A DNA stretch of 64,000 bases from contig BGKB01000185.1 of assembly GCA_003116975.1 (NCBI GenBank), positions 62,001-126,000 on the forward strand, in the 5' to 3' direction. The position numbers were made by a program, and so were the translations under genes. The stretch comes from Aurantiochytrium sp. KH105 (lineage: Eukaryota; Sar; Bigyra; Thraustochytrida; Thraustochytriidae). The notes beneath the pieces are model-generated. The model was not told where the DNA came from, made no database searches, and saw only the letters and a list, made by a program, of their open reading frames with translations. Below, piece after piece: positions 20,820-30,507 of this stretch (the stretch's first letter is position 1; every line of letters begins with the position of its first letter).

Positions 20820-23315
20820 CTAGTTTTTACTCTTGCCGCCGCGCTTTTTGCCCTTGCTCGCTTTCGGCGCAAGGTCGTCTTCGCCGGCCTCAAATTGGGC
20901 TTCCTTGTCAGCAAGATTACGCTTGGCAGTTTTGAGATCGCGCTGTAGCTGTCGCGAGCGCGCGAGGCCAGCCAACAGTATGTCTTCGCTCACAGTTGCG
21001 CCGCAATCGACCCGCGTGAGGGCTTCGCATTGAAGTGCGAGCTCATCCAGGCGATGCAGAGCACCTTCGAGAGCAGCAATGTGAGCCGCGGAATCAGGCC
21101 AGTCGGACTTGGCAAATGTCTTGGTTGACAGTTCAGTGAATTCCACTTCAATTCTCAAGCGAAGGAGAAGAGCACCAGCCGTGCGCATGAGAAGATCGTC
21201 CGGGTCCTCGTTGAAAAGTGCCTCTGAACGTGCAGCTTCTGCTCGAGCTGCCGCGGCCTCGGCCTCGGCAGCCAACTCCTCTGCCGACTTTTGCTCCCCA
21301 TCTGCAAGATCGGAAGCGTCTGCCTTTTTACCCTTACGCCCCCCATTTCCCTTTTTACCTCGCTTTCCGCCACCGCCATTGGCTCCGCGACCCTTCTTGC
21401 CTGACGCTGTGCTAGGATCGCTCCTCGAAACGGGGAGGCCGTCCCCGCTTAGTGCAGCGTGCGCCATTTCGCTTGGGTCTTGCAAAAGGTTGCTGGGCTT
21501 CCTTGCGCCAAAATAAATTCGCCGCTGTACGAAAGCCTGCAGGCTTGCGTTGAGCTCCCACACAAGATCCACGGTGATTTCCTCGGAAGCCATTTCGCGA
21601 GCAAGGAGGCCAGTATAGAGGGTCTGAAGACGCATTTTGGACTCCATATAAAGGTAAACGCGAGATGTGCGCAGAAAGACGTGCCGAGCTACGTTGACTT
21701 CGCGCGCTTTGCGCAAAATTCCCGCGTACGTCCGCAGATAGGCAACGTTTGATTCATCGACGAGGTCGCCCAGCATCTTGAGCGAAGCCGTTTCGCAGTG
21801 TTGCCGATGTGTCAGTTCACGCAAGGTGCGCTTACCGAGAGCAAGGAGATTCTTGTTGACTTTGCAGGCGATGGCCACGTCCACAGCCTTGGCAAGATCA
21901 TGGATTCGTCGTCGCAAGGAGATGGTGAGAACCGTCAGCGCGTCGGTGCGGCTCGCTTTGATCTGCGCGGCGCGCTGCATCTCCAACTTGGCGCGAGCTT
22001 CCTCTGGGGTCTGCTCGACAACGTCGTCCGCAGGAATACGTCCAAGTAAGGGGGCCATTGCCACAGATGAAGAGGGCGCCGCAGCGTCGGCTCGATCGGA
22101 CGAAACGCGCGTCGCAAAGATGTCGTGACCATTCTCAGCATTTTCCTCCTCGTGCGCATTGTCTCGAAAGATGGAATTGAGCAATTTCGACAACGTCTCT
22201 TCGGCCTGAATGATGCGCGACAAAGACAGAAGACCGCTGCGAGTACGATCATCCTGTTCGGCGCGCTGTAGCAGAAGCTTGGCGCGAGCGTCTGTTGCAA
22301 GCTGCAGCGCACGGTTGCCAAACATGTTGCGCGCAAAAATGTCGACGTTCTCGCTGAGTAAAACCTCGATAATAACGGCGTGCTGACAGTCCTTATCAGA
22401 CGTTTCGCTGCACGCCGTGGCAGCGAGATGCAATGCAGTGTTGCCATCGGTGTCCACACTTGACGGGTCAAAGCCGTATCGAAGTAGCAGGCAGACGATG
22501 CCGAGATGTCCCTTGTAGCACGCCCAGTGCAGTGGACTGTAGATGCCCGGCTTTGGCCGGCTTCGAGGCTGCGTGCGAAAGAAGTGCACAGGGCGTGGAG
22601 CATCTGCATTTGAGACGCGGCCGCTTTGATTATTGCCGCTGCCCCCGCTAAACCCGCTGTGAAGGTTGCCTTGGCTCCCAATACCCCGCGAAATCCGTCC
22701 TCTCGACTTGCCGCTACTGTAGCTGCTGCTACTCTGCACAGACTTGCGGCTCATGGATCGAGGTCGTGTGGGCTGAAATCGGTTTGATGATGTCGATGAC
22801 GACATTGCTGCGCCCAGAGCAGACGAGGAAGCCGTGGCCATGTGGTTGTGCGATATCGAATGTGAAGAGGGACTCCCGCCAAGGCGCGAATCGTTGTCAT
22901 TTGTCACTGATTGGCCGCCGCCGCCGCTGCCGCTGCTGCCCGAAGGGTCATCAGCCGAAGTTGTAGCCTCGGAGGCACCAGCTTTAATAAGACTTTTGGT
23001 GTGCTCTGCCGCAAAGCCCTTCTCTAGAAGGGCAGCCACGACTTGTTGATTTCCGAACGCAGCAGCGACCTCGAGAGGAAAGTCGATTCCGGCTTGCCCA
23101 GGCTTGACGCGCGCGTGCTTTTGCGGCAGCACCTTGCCGGACTGTACAATTGCAAGGGCTTGCTCCCCGTTGCCCTCGCGAATGCAGCTTAGCAGGACGG
23201 CACGGAGGTCGCTCGCGGTCTCTGCGTCCTCATCCTCACCCCTCGCAAACACGTCATGTGAAGAGCTTGCAGCTCCTACGCTTGCGCCTCCCTGTAAGGA
23301 TGGCAGCGTTGTCAT
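20820..23315 (-). CDS. Ankyrin-repeat protein
   Basis: Protein of 831 residues, from an ATG at 23315. A helical N-terminal part (about 35-115) includes a degenerate ankyrin-like unit (FPLEVAAAFGNQQVVAALLE). A Ser/Gly-rich disordered segment spans about 115-240. Canonical ankyrin repeats occupy about 255-365 (YSPLHWACYKGHLGIVCLL and DGNTALHLAATA are clear). The region after about 430 is predicted helical with many Arg and Leu and no family I recognise. Two Lys/Gly-rich basic tracts lie near 655-690 and at the extreme C-terminus (KGKKRGGKSKN). It probably acts as a protein-interaction scaffold. The gene is convergent with LRRC56 and divergent from GPKOW. No enzymatic domain is visible. Confidence 0.8.
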   Translation of the reverse strand: MTTLPSLQGGASVGAASSSHDVFARGEDEDAETASDLRAVLLSCIREGNGEQALAIVQSGKVLPQKHARVKPGQAGIDFPLEVAAAFGNQQVVAALLEKGFAAEHTKSLIKAGASEATTSADDPSGSSGSGGGGQSVTNDNDSRLGGSPSSHSISHNHMATASSSALGAAMSSSTSSNRFQPTRPRSMSRKSVQSSSSYSSGKSRGRISRGIGSQGNLHSGFSGGSGNNQSGRVSNADAPRPVHFFRTQPRSRPKPGIYSPLHWACYKGHLGIVCLLLRYGFDPSSVDTDGNTALHLAATACSETSDKDCQHAVIIEVLLSENVDIFARNMFGNRALQLATDARAKLLLQRAEQDDRTRSGLLSLSRIIQAEETLSKLLNSIFRDNAHEEENAENGHDIFATRVSSDRADAAAPSSSVAMAPLLGRIPADDVVEQTPEEARAKLEMQRAAQIKASRTDALTVLTISLRRRIHDLAKAVDVAIACKVNKNLLALGKRTLRELTHRQHCETASLKMLGDLVDESNVAYLRTYAGILRKAREVNVARHVFLRTSRVYLYMESKMRLQTLYTGLLAREMASEEITVDLVWELNASLQAFVQRRIYFGARKPSNLLQDPSEMAHAALSGDGLPVSRSDPSTASGKKGRGANGGGGKRGKKGNGGRKGKKADASDLADGEQKSAEELAAEAEAAAARAEAARSEALFNEDPDDLLMRTAGALLLRLRIEVEFTELSTKTFAKSDWPDSAAHIAALEGALHRLDELALQCEALTRVDCGATVSEDILLAGLARSRQLQRDLKTAKRNLADKEAQFEAGEDDLAPKASKGKKRGGKSKN

Positions 23316-24097
23316 CCTCGCTCAAGCGTCTCTCAATGCCCGTAACCAAAACACGCACGCGCACGCGCGTGTTGGGGCTAGCCTTGCTTGCAGGTGATCT
23401 CCGACGCCCTGTCGGAGACGGCCCGGACACACGGTTCACGAGCGAGCAAGTGATTTTGGTGCGAGCGCGAGTCCTATTCTGCCAGTGTATGGGAGGTTGC
23501 CTCCTTGACGCGTCTTTCCGCGCGGCCCTGACTCGCCAACTGCAGTCGCTCTTCTCCGAGTCGAGGTTTTCCGCTGCCAACTTCGAAGAAAGAACTCACC
23601 ACACTCCGAGTCATGCAATCAAGTATAGGCTGCGCTGCCCATCTCCGCACTCGCACGAACGCTGTCTGCCCTGCGCGCGAGGGCCACTGGGGTCCTACGG
23701 GACAATGAGAACCACCATGGAATTGGACTCCGCGCTGCGCGGCGCGGACGCCTGTCCCCAACAGCAGCCAGCCGGCCGCACCGGCAGCAGCATCCAGTCT
23801 GCGTTTGTCAAACGGTGTGTACTCGGGAGGTGTGCACCAGTGGGTGCGCGCTGCGCGTACCCCTCCATCTGGGTCATCATCATACGAGAAAGTTGATGAC
23901 AGTGAGTAAGGCAGAGCGAGCGCGAACGAGAACACGAGCAGCAAGTAAGCAAGCAAGCAAGCAAGCGAGCGAGCAAACAAGCAAACGTCCAGATTCGACG
24001 TTGCGAGCGACCTGCGCGCGGCTGGCGACAGCCCCGCGCCACGGGAAGGAGGGAGGGAGGAAGGAAGGAACGGAGGGAGGGAGGAAAAGGAGGGCGT
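23316..24097. promoter_or_regulatory. Divergent promoter between ankyrin gene and GPKOW
   Basis: A 782-bp gap between two genes read away from each other. It contains alternating CG/CA-rich sequence near 23345-23375, an AAGC run at about 23944-23968 and a GGA/GGAA purine tract at about 24046-24092 directly before the GPKOW start. Regulatory role is inferred from position only. Confidence 0.45.
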
Positions 24098-25690
24098 ATG
24101 GACCCTTCGGCCAGCAGCTTTCGGGCCGTCAAGCTCAAGACGCGACGGGGCGTCCACAGCAACCACCACGATGGCAAGGAGCAGGGTGGTGAGGAGGTCG
24201 ACGACGCCTTTGCGGCGGCGGAAGAGCAAGGGGAAGAGGACGAGAGATCTAGGCGCAGTAGCTCACAGCAGCGAGACGCGGCTGACGAAGCTGACGCCGA
24301 GCCGAAAGAACCAGTGGTCATCCCGCTCGTGAAATCCAAAGATGTGGACGAGTCCTTGCCGATGCTCTTGCGCAACCAGCCAGCGGCAATTCGCGCCATT
24401 GCTGACGAGAAGGAACGCCTCGAGAGACACATCCAAGATCTCCCAGACTCTTCAGAGAAGCAATACGAGGCTGTATCTATCGATGACTTTGGCGCTGCCA
24501 TGCTTCGCGGCATGGGCTGGAATCCGGCAGCAGGGCATGGAGAAAAAGGATCTAGCGCCGCTGGCCCTGCGCCGACCATCCCGAGGCCCGCGCTTCTGGG
24601 TCTTGGTGCCACCCCAAAGCAGGATATCGAAGCGCTTCTCAAAGAGCGCAAGCGTCGCAAGCTTGCTGAAAGCGGACAGGCTGAGAAGAAAACCTCTTCT
24701 GTCAATGACACAAATGCAACAAGTGCAACGCCAAAGTTTCGACCAGGATGGATCGAGGACGGAAGTCTTGTGAAGTTCCCCAAGTCAATCTTAAACCCTC
24801 TAGGCAACGATGATCGAGGACTCTCACTCCAGAAAGCAGAAGATGGCGCGCAAACCACCGCCAAGGATGACGATCAAATCTTTGGCGTCGTCACTCAGGC
24901 AGACTCCGTTCCGGGATTGAATAATATTCTCGTCGAGGTTGACAATGACGTTGTCCTTGCAAGTAGCGAGGAGGTTGATCAGATTGTTAAGGTCAGGCGG
25001 GACTTGGTGGAAGTTGTCGATCATACACAGCTCGCCGACGAAAACCCGTGTATCGCCTTTCGAAAACGTGTTCTTGCACGAGTCGCCAAGGCCCGGAATG
25101 ACGATGATGACGAGTCCAGCAGCGGCGACGACGTGGAGGCGAGCAAGCGAAACGGGAGCAAAAAGTCATCCAAGCGCAAAAGAAAGGAAGAGAAGAAACA
25201 CAAAAAGGATAAAAAGAGCAGAAAACGAATGCACAGACATGAAAGAGACGGGGGAAACATGTACGACGATGATGGTGACAATGACGTGGCAAGGGGATCA
25301 AAGAAAGCGAGACGGGATGCACGACGACATCGAAGCTGGCTCATGCCGGGCATTCGTGTGCGCATCATCTCGCGGTCGGTGGGCGATGGTAGATTGGTCG
25401 GCGAAAAGGGAGTTGTTGAGTCAGTCAAGAGCGGAGAGGACGACCGCACAAGCGCTGCGGTTCGTCTCGAATCACACGCTCTCGTCAACGCTAGACAGTC
25501 TCAGCTCAGCACGGCGTTACCCAAACGTGGAGGGCGTGTTCTTGTTGTCCAAGGCCGCGCCACGGGCGCTCGTGGGCAACTTGTGGACCGGAGCAACAGT
25601 CGCGCACTCGCCACCGTCCAAATTGATGGCGAGCATGGTCCCGTCAAACTTGACTACGATGAGGTGGCGGAGCTCGTCGTCCTAAAATAA
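24098..25690 (+). CDS. GPKOW: G-patch and KOW domain splicing factor, GPKOW/Spp2/MOS2-like
   Basis: Spliceosomal protein of 530 residues, ATG at 24098. The G-patch at about 125-155 carries the Spp2-type signature DFGAAMLRGMGW. In yeast, Spp2 uses this patch to bind and activate the helicase Prp2; human GPKOW pairs with DHX16. Two KOW-like segments follow, at about 414-450 (WLMPGIRVRII...GEKGVV) and 476-525 (GGRVLVVQGRATGARG), as in GPKOW and plant MOS2. Between them and the G-patch is a very basic Lys/Arg/His stretch, probably a nuclear localisation signal. The N-terminus is acidic and low-complexity. The assignment rests on the distinctive G-patch wording plus the paired KOW motifs and is confident. 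The 3' end has a decayed tandem copy downstream. Confidence 0.92.
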   Translation: MDPSASSFRAVKLKTRRGVHSNHHDGKEQGGEEVDDAFAAAEEQGEEDERSRRSSSQQRDAADEADAEPKEPVVIPLVKSKDVDESLPMLLRNQPAAIRAIADEKERLERHIQDLPDSSEKQYEAVSIDDFGAAMLRGMGWNPAAGHGEKGSSAAGPAPTIPRPALLGLGATPKQDIEALLKERKRRKLAESGQAEKKTSSVNDTNATSATPKFRPGWIEDGSLVKFPKSILNPLGNDDRGLSLQKAEDGAQTTAKDDDQIFGVVTQADSVPGLNNILVEVDNDVVLASSEEVDQIVKVRRDLVEVVDHTQLADENPCIAFRKRVLARVAKARNDDDDESSSGDDVEASKRNGSKKSSKRKRKEEKKHKKDKKSRKRMHRHERDGGNMYDDDGDNDVARGSKKARRDARRHRSWLMPGIRVRIISRSVGDGRLVGEKGVVESVKSGEDDRTSAAVRLESHALVNARQSQLSTALPKRGGRVLVVQGRATGARGQLVDRSNSRALATVQIDGEHGPVKLDYDEVAELVVLK

Positions 25691-26080
25691 AAGCACCTGG
25701 GCACCATGTTTCACTGATCTCTTCGTCTTTGCGACTCTATACGCCTAGTTTCGACCTCTATCAGGAAACAAGCAGCCACTCTTATACGATTGAAGCGGAC
25801 GATTGCGAAAGCGGTGTCTCGATTATTGCGCTCGGAGGGTGTGCGTTCTCATTGTCCGAGGCGACGCGACGCGCGCTCGTGGGCGACGTGACGACCGGGG
25901 CGACACTCGTGCACTCGACACCGTTTAAAGATCAATGGCGAGCAAGCCCACGTCAGAAGTTGACGTTTGCCACCACCCTCTTTTTTCTTTTCTTTTTTCT
26001 TCGTGGGCTCCATCACGAGCTCGCTTTTGACCTGCATCAAGAAAGAAAGAAGCATTCACTTTTACACACAATCTCAAAGC
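25480..26080. repeat. Decayed tandem duplication of the GPKOW 3' end
   Basis: A segment at about 25830-25950 repeats, with substitutions and indels, the GPKOW coding end at about 25528-25645. Compare GGAGGGCGTGTTCTTGTTGT (25531) with GGAGGGTGTGCGTTCTCATT (25835), and the shared GCGCTCGTGGGC and GATGGCGAGCA/AATGGCGAGCA. Downstream UTR landmarks repeat too: TTTCGACCTCTATCAGGAAA (25750) against TTTTGACCTGCATCAAGAAA (26028). Offsets are about 280-305 bp. The copy is out of frame and outside the gene, so it is a non-coding relic. Confidence 0.75.
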
Positions 26081-26103
26081 CTGGGCCTAGGGGAGGGTAG
26101 GGC

Positions 26104-27807
26104 CTATTGAGCCTCGTTGCGGCGCGCGCGATCCTCGTCCTGCTTTTTTAAAATATCACCAATGGTCCCAGCCTTGATGGCAATCATGTGCGCAGCATTT
26201 CCGTATCCGCACCGCCGCGACATTTCGTTCGGACTCTGGTCGCAGAGCTCGTAAAGGAGTTCACCGACGCAGCGTTTCAAGCTCGAGTTGAGACATGTGA
26301 GGAAGACAATGAGTCGGCCCCCGAGAACATCTTTCGGGGTATCGCCAGCCATTTGTCGCTCTTTTCCCCGGGCGTCAAACGCAGCGTCCGTTTCGGTGTC
26401 TCCCTGAACCAGCGGCGGAATTGTACGAGGAAAGACGCGCGCCTGTGCCTCCTCGAGACCGCGCTGCGACTCCTGGACCACACGCGTGCATGTGATAATA
26501 TAGGGCATGAGTTCGCCCACGGTCTGCACAGCGCGGACGGGATCCGTGACCTCGCTGGCAATTTCGCAGAGAGAAAAGTCCAAAATCTCGAGCAGTCCTT
26601 TCAGACCGCCCCTACGCACAAAGAGCTCACAAAAGCCCTCGATCTCGCACGCGAGCATGGCCACACTGGCAGCTTGCAGTCGAACCTCGCGCACGCTGTG
26701 CTGCTCTGCGCGCTGCGTATCGCTCGTTGTGGCGTCCCTAGCGGGCTGCGCAGCACACAGCGTCTGTACGACTGCTAGAGCAAACCTGTCAATCATGGGC
26801 GTCTCTTGCGCGTCAAGTCGTAGACTGTCCAGAAAGGCCGCCAGTCCTTGGGCGTCAATGTCCGCGCGTGAGGCCCGGGACGCGGCCGCGCGCGAGGCGA
26901 GCACGTCTGCTTGCACGACCATGGCAGCATAAATAAGCTTGAAGCAGGCCGTCAATGCCGCGCGTGCGGCTGCGCCTTTGTCCTCGCCAGCAAATAGATT
27001 TAGTGCATCTTCTTCATCGCCGTCAGTGCTGCCGCGTAGCTGTGCCGCGAGCGTGACCGCCCCCTGAAGTGCAGCCTCGGCCAATGCGGCGGTCTCGGTG
27101 GTTACTTGCTTGTCTTGTGCATCTGTGCTGGCATCTTGACTACTTACTCCAGCCGCCTCGGACGCAGCGCCAGCGTTAGCTTCAGCTCTAGCGTCGCCCT
27201 GACGCGCGGCAATGATGATCATTCCCACGTTTCCCGCGAGTTTGAGCGCCTCAAGGTCCTGTGTTTGAGCGAGGACTTGAGCGAGCGGTTGCGCTCCTCG
27301 TGCTAGGTCGATCGACTGGAAGACGCTTTGTGCAGGTGGATTATCAAACAATGCATTGTTAAGACACTTGAGCGCGTCGTGGGAAACTTTGGACCCGAGA
27401 TGCTCTGCGGCAGCAGCGCAGACGCCTGCGAGCACTTCCGGGTCTTCGCTGAGAGGTTTAATGGTGGGCTTGCGCTCGCAAAGTGCGATCTTTGTGGCTT
27501 CGAGCGCAGACGCGACCTCCTTGCGCTCCCGAATGCATTGTGCCAGGTCCTTGTAAAAGTCTACCTGCGCATTTTCGTCCGCAAAGCTGGCATGGTTTAT
27601 TCAATTTTTGTCAGTTCTCCTACAAAGTGTAACAAGAGACGAAGGCTTGAAGAAGAAGAAGAAGAAGAAGAGGGGAATGCACCCTCAATCATTGTCTCTC
27701 TATTCGTCTTCTCATTCCTTGCGCACGTACAGGCTCTCAAGGCTCTCGCCCTGCGTCAGCTTTTGCCCGGCCTCCTCTGCGAACTTGGCGGCTCGCTCTT
27801 TGAGCAT
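26104..27807 (-). CDS. RIC8: RIC8/synembryn-like G-alpha chaperone and exchange factor
   Basis: Armadillo-like helical protein that in animals and fungi folds and activates heterotrimeric G-alpha subunits. The C-terminal CGYGNAAHMIAIKAG matches the conserved RIC8 YGNAAG motif. HDALKCLNNALFDNP and CLNSSLKRCVGELLYELC fit the family's helical repeats. The open frame begins without an ATG, so I looked for a first exon. Exon 1 at 27807-27731 (ATG, donor GTACGT) and exon 2 at 27586-26104 (acceptor CAG) join in phase across a 144-bp intron. The product is 519 residues, close to usual RIC8 length. Acidic and Ala-rich insertions interrupt the middle. Upstream sequence stays open beyond the chosen ATG, so a longer N-terminus is possible. 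Presence implies a G-protein pathway in this organism. Confidence 0.8.
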
Positions 27808-28525
27808 CCTGTCTCTGTGACCCTTCGTCAACTTCACAGCAGGCTTGCTGGCGGGCTTGCCGGCAGCCTGGCTGGCCGCGTCCTCGCTCGTCTCGCCGGC
27901 TCGCCGCAGCCCCCGCTCCGCTCTGCTCTCCCTTCGCGCGCAAGTGTTTGCTCGCTGTTAGTTGCTTGTGCTTGCTTGCTCGCCTGCTCGCTTGCCCCAA
28001 CAGTCTGGCGCACATGCACGTTACGCTGTCCGTTCATTCCGCGACGGTTTCGAGGCGTTACGTCTGTCTCGCCCTGCGTCTGCGTCTCCGGGCCGCTTCT
28101 CCCGGGGACGCGGGCGAAACCGCGGATTCGCGGGCTCGGCTGCAGCAGGCAGCTAGCTGGCAGCGCAGCGCAGCCGCGCCGAGCCGAGCCGAGCCGAGTC
28201 AGACCCGGATACGCGCGCCCGCGCAGGAGGAGACACGAGCCGAGCGCGAGCCCGCCGCCGCAAGAGCATCCCGCCGCGCCGCGAGGAGCTGCGCCGCGCC
28301 GCGAGGCCCCGCGCCGCGTCGTCTCGCGCCGCGCCGCGCCGCGGCCTGGTTTCCTGGGCGCCCAAGCTTGGCGGATCGCGTGCGAGAAGCGAGCGTACGA
28401 CGCCTGCGACGCCGGCGACGACGACGACGACGACGGCACGAGGAGCGCTGGTGGGGCTGGTGCTGGTGGTGCGAGCGGGGCCTGCGAGCAGTCGAGGTTC
28501 CGCGCGTGCATTGTAGACGGCCGCG
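27808..28525. promoter_or_regulatory. Divergent promoter between RIC8 and lipoyl-KGD4 gene
   Basis: A 718-bp, very GC-rich gap between divergent genes. It has GCTTGCTTGCTCG-type tetranucleotides at about 27968-27995 and GCCGAGCCGAGCCGAG and GCCGCGCCGCG tandem motifs at about 28175-28345. The long minus-strand frames here and into the next gene are composition artefacts. Confidence 0.4.
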
Positions 28526-29716
28526 ATGCTGGCGAGGTGCGTCAAGGCGAGCCCGGCGAGGGCGCTGGCGCTGAGCGTGGCCAGGAACAACAAGGCCGTC
28601 GCGACGCACCTGGGAGGACGCGTATCCGTGCTTGGCGTCGCCGGGGATGCAGCGCCCGCGATGATGCAGAGGCACGCGGGCGCGATGGCGGCGTCCACCC
28701 GGGGATTCAGGGCATCCGGGCTGCAGCTGGAGTCCGTGACGGTCCCCGTGCCAGCCATGGGCGAAGCTGTGACGCAGGGAGATATTGTCGAGTGGCTCAA
28801 GCAGCCCGGTGACAGCGTCGAGGTGGACGAGGTCATTTGCGTCATCGAGACCGACAAGGTCGCCGTGGACATTCGCTCGCCCGCCGCAGGCACACTCACA
28901 AAGCAGCTGGCCAACGTTGAGGACACTGTCAACACGGACCAACCCATTGCCGAAATCGAGCTCGGAGACGCTGCCGCCTCCTCGCCCAAGGCTTCCTCGG
29001 GCGCCGACGAAAAGGACGAGGAACCTGCCAAGGAAGCGCCCAAGGCGCCCGCCGCAGATCAGGAGCCCGTTACCGTGCCCGTGCCGGCCATGGGCGAGGC
29101 CGTGACGCAGGGCGACCTCGTCGAGTGGATCAAGCAGCCCGGTGACAGCGTCGAGGTGGACGAGGTCATTTGCGTCATCGAGACCGACAAGGTCGCAGTG
29201 GACATTCGCTCGCCCGTCGCTGGCACGCTCACGGAGCAGCTGGCCAAGGTTGAGGACACCGTGCACACGGACCAGCCCATCGCCAAGATCCAGCCGGGCG
29301 ATGGCGCCGCTGCGCCCAAGTCAGCCGCCGCGGACGCTGCGCCCACCCCGAGCGGCGAGGACACCTCGAGTGCACCATCATCACAGCAGAGCAGCCACGA
29401 CGACAACCTTGAGCCGCTCAAGCAGCCCATGATTCATTTTCGCTACGGCAAGCGCGATGTGATCGACAAGGAGATGGGCATTCTGCCCGCAAATAGCGGT
29501 AGCGCCGCTGGCTACGCCGAGAGCGGCAGCGGTGCCTCCGGCACTTCTGCTGCACCCGCCGAGCCCACGACCCGGCACACCGACGTCAGGTCGTCGCCCG
29601 GCATGCCAGAGACCGTTGTTGAGTACATGGACAACGTTCCTGCCACTTTTGGCCGCTTGCCGCCGCTCACCGAGGAAGAGGCCCTCCGTATCCAGCTGGG
29701 TGGTGCTGACCCTTAG
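28526..29716 (+). CDS. Mitochondrial double-lipoyl protein with KGD4/MRPS36-like C-terminus
   Basis: Protein of 396 residues with an Arg/Ala-rich, acid-free N-terminus typical of a mitochondrial presequence. Two lipoyl domains follow, about 70-147 and 180-258, nearly identical and 111 residues apart; the lipoylation lysines are Lys111 and Lys222 in ETDKVAVDI. Their wording (VPAMGEAVTQGD) is that of 2-oxoacid dehydrogenase E2 arms, closest to the 2-oxoglutarate type. No peripheral-subunit-binding domain and no acyltransferase domain follow. Instead, residues about 299-396 resemble KGD4/MRPS36: KQPMIHFRYGKRD matches the family's PLIRFPDRRD and VPATFGRLPPLTEEEALRI then GG matches its LPxxYxRxxxxxEExxxIxxGG end. 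KGD4 tethers E3 (dihydrolipoamide dehydrogenase) to the 2-oxoglutarate dehydrogenase core. I infer an adaptor carrying its own lipoyl arms. The lipoyl call is firm; the KGD4 call is from remembered motifs and is good but unverified. Confidence 0.85.
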   Translation: MLARCVKASPARALALSVARNNKAVATHLGGRVSVLGVAGDAAPAMMQRHAGAMAASTRGFRASGLQLESVTVPVPAMGEAVTQGDIVEWLKQPGDSVEVDEVICVIETDKVAVDIRSPAAGTLTKQLANVEDTVNTDQPIAEIELGDAAASSPKASSGADEKDEEPAKEAPKAPAADQEPVTVPVPAMGEAVTQGDLVEWIKQPGDSVEVDEVICVIETDKVAVDIRSPVAGTLTEQLAKVEDTVHTDQPIAKIQPGDGAAAPKSAAADAAPTPSGEDTSSAPSSQQSSHDDNLEPLKQPMIHFRYGKRDVIDKEMGILPANSGSAAGYAESGSGASGTSAAPAEPTTRHTDVRSSPGMPETVVEYMDNVPATFGRLPPLTEEEALRIQLGGADP

Positions 29717-30507
29717 ACGGTGCAGCAAACTCACACGTCCACGACTCCAATCTTTCTTTTTTCGGAGGAGCAAGGAGGAGGAGGAGGGCCATCAAGAGGG
29801 GGAGCAATATTCTCAGCAATCCAAGAAGAGATGTTGAGTGAAATTTGCGGACATGCAAGTCCCAAGTCACGGGCAAATAAAAGAAAACCACCTCAGAATA
29901 GCGTAGTTTGCAAGCAAAGAGAAAGAAAAAAGAAAAAGCACAGATGAACAAGCCTACGTGCAGACGATCGTATGGGGAATCCACCCCTTCTTTTCAATTC
30001 ATTCAGTCATTCATGACATGAAGTACGGAAAAAGCACGTGACTTACGGTAAACCTGCAAACGATGAACAATACCGTACAACAGTCAGCCCTGCAGGCAAC
30101 TCACACACAAAAAGGAGCTGCATGGCTTGGGTACTCGGCGCGATTTACCCTTAATCGCGCCGTCCTAAGTTCTGGACATCCATTCCCCCCTGACAGCGCG
30201 AAAAGTAATGAAATTACTCTCCTCTCGGTAACTTGCTTGGTCGCGACGTCTAGCGTGGGTGTTGCGATCAATCAAGGCCACCCACCAATGACATCACAAC
30301 TGCGGCAGCTTTTCGCAAGGCTTAGTTCGTGCATCAATCCAACTCTAATTCAAAAATCACTCAAACGTCACTTAGTGGTTTGTCTACCTACCTCGGGTAG
30401 CCTTACTAATTAGTTGCAGGTAAAAAGAAAATCAAGCGACCGGAGGAAAAAGGGATGTCGGCGTGCAAATAAAGGGGTGGGTCAGACTTATTTTTTGCAA
30501 AACGCGC
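29717..30507. other. Convergent intergenic region
   Basis: Lies between the 3' ends of the lipoyl-KGD4 gene and the cystatin gene. It contains a perfect 9-bp inverted repeat at 30137-30145 and 30153-30161 (GGCGCGATT and its complement). No gene is supported; a small plus-strand frame at 30063-30413 lacks recognisable features. Confidence 0.4.

Noticed and set aside
20584-20914. Poly-Glu, poly-Arg and poly-Leu frames over the GAA run
   Set aside because: They exist only because of the microsatellite between two convergent genes.
23320-23400. CRISPR-like or palindromic array in CA/CG-rich DNA
   Set aside because: Only a simple alternating CA/CG stretch; no regularly spaced repeats and the DNA is eukaryotic.
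28199-29266. 355-residue minus-strand open frame
   Set aside because: Antisense of the lipoyl gene and the GC-rich promoter; the repeats in it mirror the lipoyl duplication.
28526-29716. Complete E2 acyltransferase of a 2-oxoacid dehydrogenase
   Set aside because: There is no subunit-binding domain and no catalytic HxxxDG region; the protein ends soon after the lipoyl domains with a KGD4-like tail.
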